From contig CAKURL010000022.1 of NCBI GenBank assembly GCA_934675685.1, positions 1 to 24,162 of the forward strand: a stretch of DNA of 24,162 nucleotides, written 5' to 3'. A program made the position numbers and the translations under genes. This document shows, one piece after another, positions 22,253 through 24,162 of this stretch. The notes beneath the pieces are model-generated. The model did not search any database. It was not told where the DNA came from and worked only from the letters and a program-made list of their open reading frames with translations. How positions within the stretch are numbered: the stretch's first letter is position 1; each line of letters begins with the position of its first letter. The stretch is from an uncultured Candidatus Melainabacteria bacterium. Its GTDB lineage: Bacteria > Cyanobacteriota > Vampirovibrionia > Gastranaerophilales > Gastranaerophilaceae.

Positions 22253-22741
22253 TTATTCGCTTGGAATATTCACATTTTGAGAATTAAAATCCTCTTCTTC
22301 TTTGTCTTTGAGCTCGTTTTGTTGTTTTTTAGTCAAAGGTTCGCCTGCAACAACTAATTTTTCAAAGCCTGCGTCTTGCGCGCTGTGCATAACTTTTAAA
22401 ATTTCTGAACTTTTTGTTTCTTTATCAGCTCGAACTACAACTTCTTTTTTTTCTAAATTTGGCGCAAGTTGAGTCAATTCAGATTCTAAGTCGTCACAAG
22501 ATATTTTTTTCTCGTTTAAATAAAAAGTACCTTCTTTTGTGATTGAAATAGTTGCGTTCTTTGCTTCAATTGAAAGCCCAGAGTTGATTTCAGGGACCTT
22601 TATTTCGCTGTTCACGGATTGAAAACTTGGCGCAATCACCATCATAATAATCAACAGCACAAGGAAAATATCCGTCAAAGGCGTGATATTGATTTCGTTA
22701 AAGGTTTTCTTTCTTCCGTCCTCTTCGTTTGTAAAATTCAT
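22253..22741 (-). CDS. exbD: ExbD/TolR-type energy transducer, first copy
   Basis: The 162-residue protein has the same layout as its neighbour: a cytosolic N-terminus with several acidic residues, NITPLTD with the key Asp24, a membrane helix (about 25-42), and a periplasmic domain with KVPEINSG and a family-type end (ILKVMHSAQDAGFEKLVVAG). A charged tail of about 30 residues follows (KKQQNELKDKEEEDFN), absent from the other copy. It lies 15 bases downstream of exbB and 11 bases upstream of the second exbD. Confidence 0.93.
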   Translation of the reverse strand: MNFTNEEDGRKKTFNEINITPLTDIFLVLLIIMMVIAPSFQSVNSEIKVPEINSGLSIEAKNATISITKEGTFYLNEKKISCDDLESELTQLAPNLEKKEVVVRADKETKSSEILKVMHSAQDAGFEKLVVAGEPLTKKQQNELKDKEEEDFNSQNVNIPSE

Positions 22742-22756
22742 TTTTAATCCTCAATC

Positions 22757-23407
22757 TTATTGAAGCGCAATTGAATTGTTGTTGTCTACATTTACTTCTT
22801 CGTCTGAATCAATGAAGCTTAAAAATACTAATTTGATAAGTTTGAAGTCAGATTCGAAGCGAGAAACGACTGTTTGGAAATAGTTGAATAAAACAACAGC
22901 CACAATCGCAACACCCAAGCCAAGAGCTGTCGCAATAAGAGCAGAAGCAATACCTGTCGCAACTGCTGCTGATTGGTTGCCTTGTGTTGCTAAGTCTTGG
23001 AAAGTGTATAAAATACGAACAACTGTGCCAAACAAGCCTAAAAATGGCGCAACACCCCCGATTGTACCCAAGATTGTCAAATGTCTTTCTAGTTTTCTTG
23101 TAGCTAAAGAAGAAGAAATATCATAAGCTCTTGAAAAGCCTGCTTTTTGTTCTGTGTAAATTCTAAGTGCTTCATCTACCATTTCAGAAATGATACCGCC
23201 TAGTTGAACAGAAGCTCTTTGAGCAGAAGCGATGTTGTTTTTAACAAGTGCTTTTTGTAAGCTTGGAATGAATTCTGAAATATTTCTTTTGTTCTTTTTG
23301 TAATAAACTAATCTGTTTATCGCAACATATACAACTAAAATTGAACATATAAAAATTGGTGTCAATACTGCCCAATCTTGCACAATTGCTGTTAACATTA
23401 ATTCCAT
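22757..23407 (-). CDS. exbB: ExbB/TolQ/MotA-type proton channel
   Basis: ExbB forms the inner-membrane pentamer that, with ExbD, uses the proton gradient. The 216-residue protein has three membrane helices: about 12-32, and the paired helices in GTIGGVAPFLGLFGTVVRIL (about 113-133) and AVATGIASALIATALGLGVA (about 147-175), which carry the conserved Gly/Pro and Thr residues. A cytosolic segment (about 35-110) includes the ATRKLERHL helix typical of the family. A strong AAGGGG precedes the ATG. It lies 16 bases after the tonB stop. TolQ is the alternative name, but the partner's TonB-type domain favours ExbB. Confidence 0.93.
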   Translation of the reverse strand: MELMLTAIVQDWAVLTPIFICSILVVYVAINRLVYYKKNKRNISEFIPSLQKALVKNNIASAQRASVQLGGIISEMVDEALRIYTEQKAGFSRAYDISSSLATRKLERHLTILGTIGGVAPFLGLFGTVVRILYTFQDLATQGNQSAAVATGIASALIATALGLGVAIVAVVLFNYFQTVVSRFESDFKLIKLVFLSFIDSDEEVNVDNNNSIALQ

Positions 23408-23423
23408 TTTTATCCCCTTTTTT

Positions 23424-24162
23424 CTATTTTAATACACTATTTAATACATTGTAATCGAACGTGAATTCAATTGGCACAGATTGGCCTTTGAATTCTGGCG
23501 GAAGCGGCCTAAATGGCGCCGTGAGCTCGATTGCACTCATGGCAGCTCTATCTGCCAAAGGCACACCAGAGCTTTTAGTTACTCTATGAGACAAAAGTCT
23601 TCCGTCTCTTGCGATTGTAAATGTAATTACAACTCTTTTTGAAGTATCGCCTTTTGGCGGTGTCCAATTTTTCTTAATTTTTTGTTCAAGTTCCCTCATA
23701 TATGGACCCCAGTTTGGCTGGCGAATTGCGTCGATTCCGGGAGCTCCTTTTGGGTTTCCTGGGCTAGGGTTTCCATAAGAACCGCCGCCAGAGGAACCGG
23801 TAGAGCCTCTTGAAGCGTAGCTTGGAGAACCTGAGCGGCTACCTGTTGAAGAACCGGAGCCTGAGCCGGAGCCTTTTTGTGCGCTGAACTTAGGAGCTAA
23901 GCCAGAGCCAGATGAACTAGAGCCGCCTGAATAAGAGCTTGCTCCTGTGCCTGATGTTTGTGGTCTATATGTGTTTCCGACTGGGCCTTGAGATTTTGGC
24001 ACAGCCACTTTAAATGGGCTTGTTGGAGCACTTGCTATTTTCGGTCTGGTAACAGGTGCTGTGTTTGGTCTAATTGCTGGTTTTACGTTTGGAACAGTTG
24101 CCCCAGGAGCTTGAATTGGAGAAGGCTTTTTCACAACAGGTGCTTGTGGCTGAGTGTTAGGT
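23424..24162 (-). CDS. tonB: TonB family protein, C-terminal part (cut by window edge)
   Basis: The frame stays open to the right edge, so the gene is incomplete; the GTG at 24134 is not a credible start because it sits inside a Pro-rich run (PNTQPQAPVVKKPSP) that continues upstream and has no ribosome-binding site. About 245 residues are visible: a Pro-, Ala- and Val-rich part, a Ser/Gly-rich low-complexity linker of about 70 residues, and a C-terminal domain of about 100 residues (PYMRELEQKIKKNWTPPKG, VVITFTIARDGRLLSHRVTKSSG, DRAAMSAIELTAPFRPLP, PIEFTFDYN) matching the TonB/TolA energy-transducer fold. The missing N-terminus should hold the membrane helix that contacts ExbD. exbB follows after 16 bases. 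Confidence 0.88.
   Translation of the reverse strand, partial: PNTQPQAPVVKKPSPIQAPGATVPNVKPAIRPNTAPVTRPKIASAPTSPFKVAVPKSQGPVGNTYRPQTSGTGASSYSGGSSSSGSGLAPKFSAQKGSGSGSGSSTGSRSGSPSYASRGSTGSSGGGSYGNPSPGNPKGAPGIDAIRQPNWGPYMRELEQKIKKNWTPPKGDTSKRVVITFTIARDGRLLSHRVTKSSGVPLADRAAMSAIELTAPFRPLPPEFKGQSVPIEFTFDYNVLNSVLK

Noticed and set aside
24132..24134. GTG at 24134 as the start of the TonB gene
   Set aside because: The frame continues open and Pro-rich to the window edge, no ribosome-binding site precedes the GTG, and the membrane helix expected at the N-terminus of TonB is missing.
1..24162. Shared GTGTTAGGT at both ends of the window, as if a circle closed
   Set aside because: Only 9 bases, not at the very first base on the left, and both ends cut unrelated genes; chance or window cutting is more likely.
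1..24162. tRNA, rRNA, CRISPR, insertion sequence or prophage content
   Set aside because: No T-loop signatures outside coding sequence, no spaced direct-repeat arrays, no terminal inverted repeats and no transposase or phage motifs were seen.

Overview
The window is AT-rich bacterial DNA (by eye roughly 30% G+C) with dense, mostly housekeeping genes on both strands. The envelope genes (TonB/ExbB/ExbD, an AsmA-like giant, a signal-peptide protein ending in aromatic residues) imply a Gram-negative cell. An LL-diaminopimelate aminotransferase-type enzyme, a stand-alone B12-binding radical SAM protein and several lineage-type hypothetical proteins fit a non-photosynthetic relative of cyanobacteria (Vampirovibrionia/Melainabacteria, perhaps Gastranaerophilales). 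That placement is an inference from gene content, not a phylogenetic result. I see no transposon, prophage, CRISPR array, rRNA or tRNA.

Layout. 1-4103 (minus): pyrH-frr-cdsA-rnc-rpe followed by an iron-containing alcohol dehydrogenase cut by the left edge; cdsA/rnc/rpe overlap and are probably translationally coupled. 4186-5394 (plus): a HEAT-like helical-repeat protein. 5387-6684 (minus): smpB-pheA. 6766-8553 (plus): B12-binding radical SAM protein. 8565-10275 (minus): dapL-type aminotransferase, then a clear intrinsic terminator and rpsP upstream of it. 10396-12239 (plus): a TrpD-fold protein that has lost the PRPP-binding motifs, then a small exported protein. 12236-16350 (minus): a small lineage protein with a sigma-28-like promoter, then two overlapping GT-C-type membrane proteins. 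16351-16728: a 59-codon small ORF and promoter DNA. 16729-18436 (plus): trhP-like U32 protein and yqeG. 18448-24162 (minus): tonB (cut by the right edge)-exbB-exbD-exbD-asmA-like gene.

Most of these genes are ordinary. The points worth a second look are: (1) seven transcription units whose -10 box lies 7-9 bases from the start codon, so the mRNAs look leaderless, whereas internal genes and leadered units mostly carry Shine-Dalgarno sequences; (2) an RNase III with Cys where the family has a metal-binding Asp; (3) a full-length TrpD-fold pseudoenzyme; (4) a TonB-ExbB-ExbD-ExbD energy module ending in an AsmA/TamB-type protein, suggesting proton-motive-force-driven envelope lipid transport; (5) a near-perfect sigma-28 (FliA) promoter before a small uncharacterised gene; (6) four convergent gene pairs that overlap or nearly touch, with no strong terminator.
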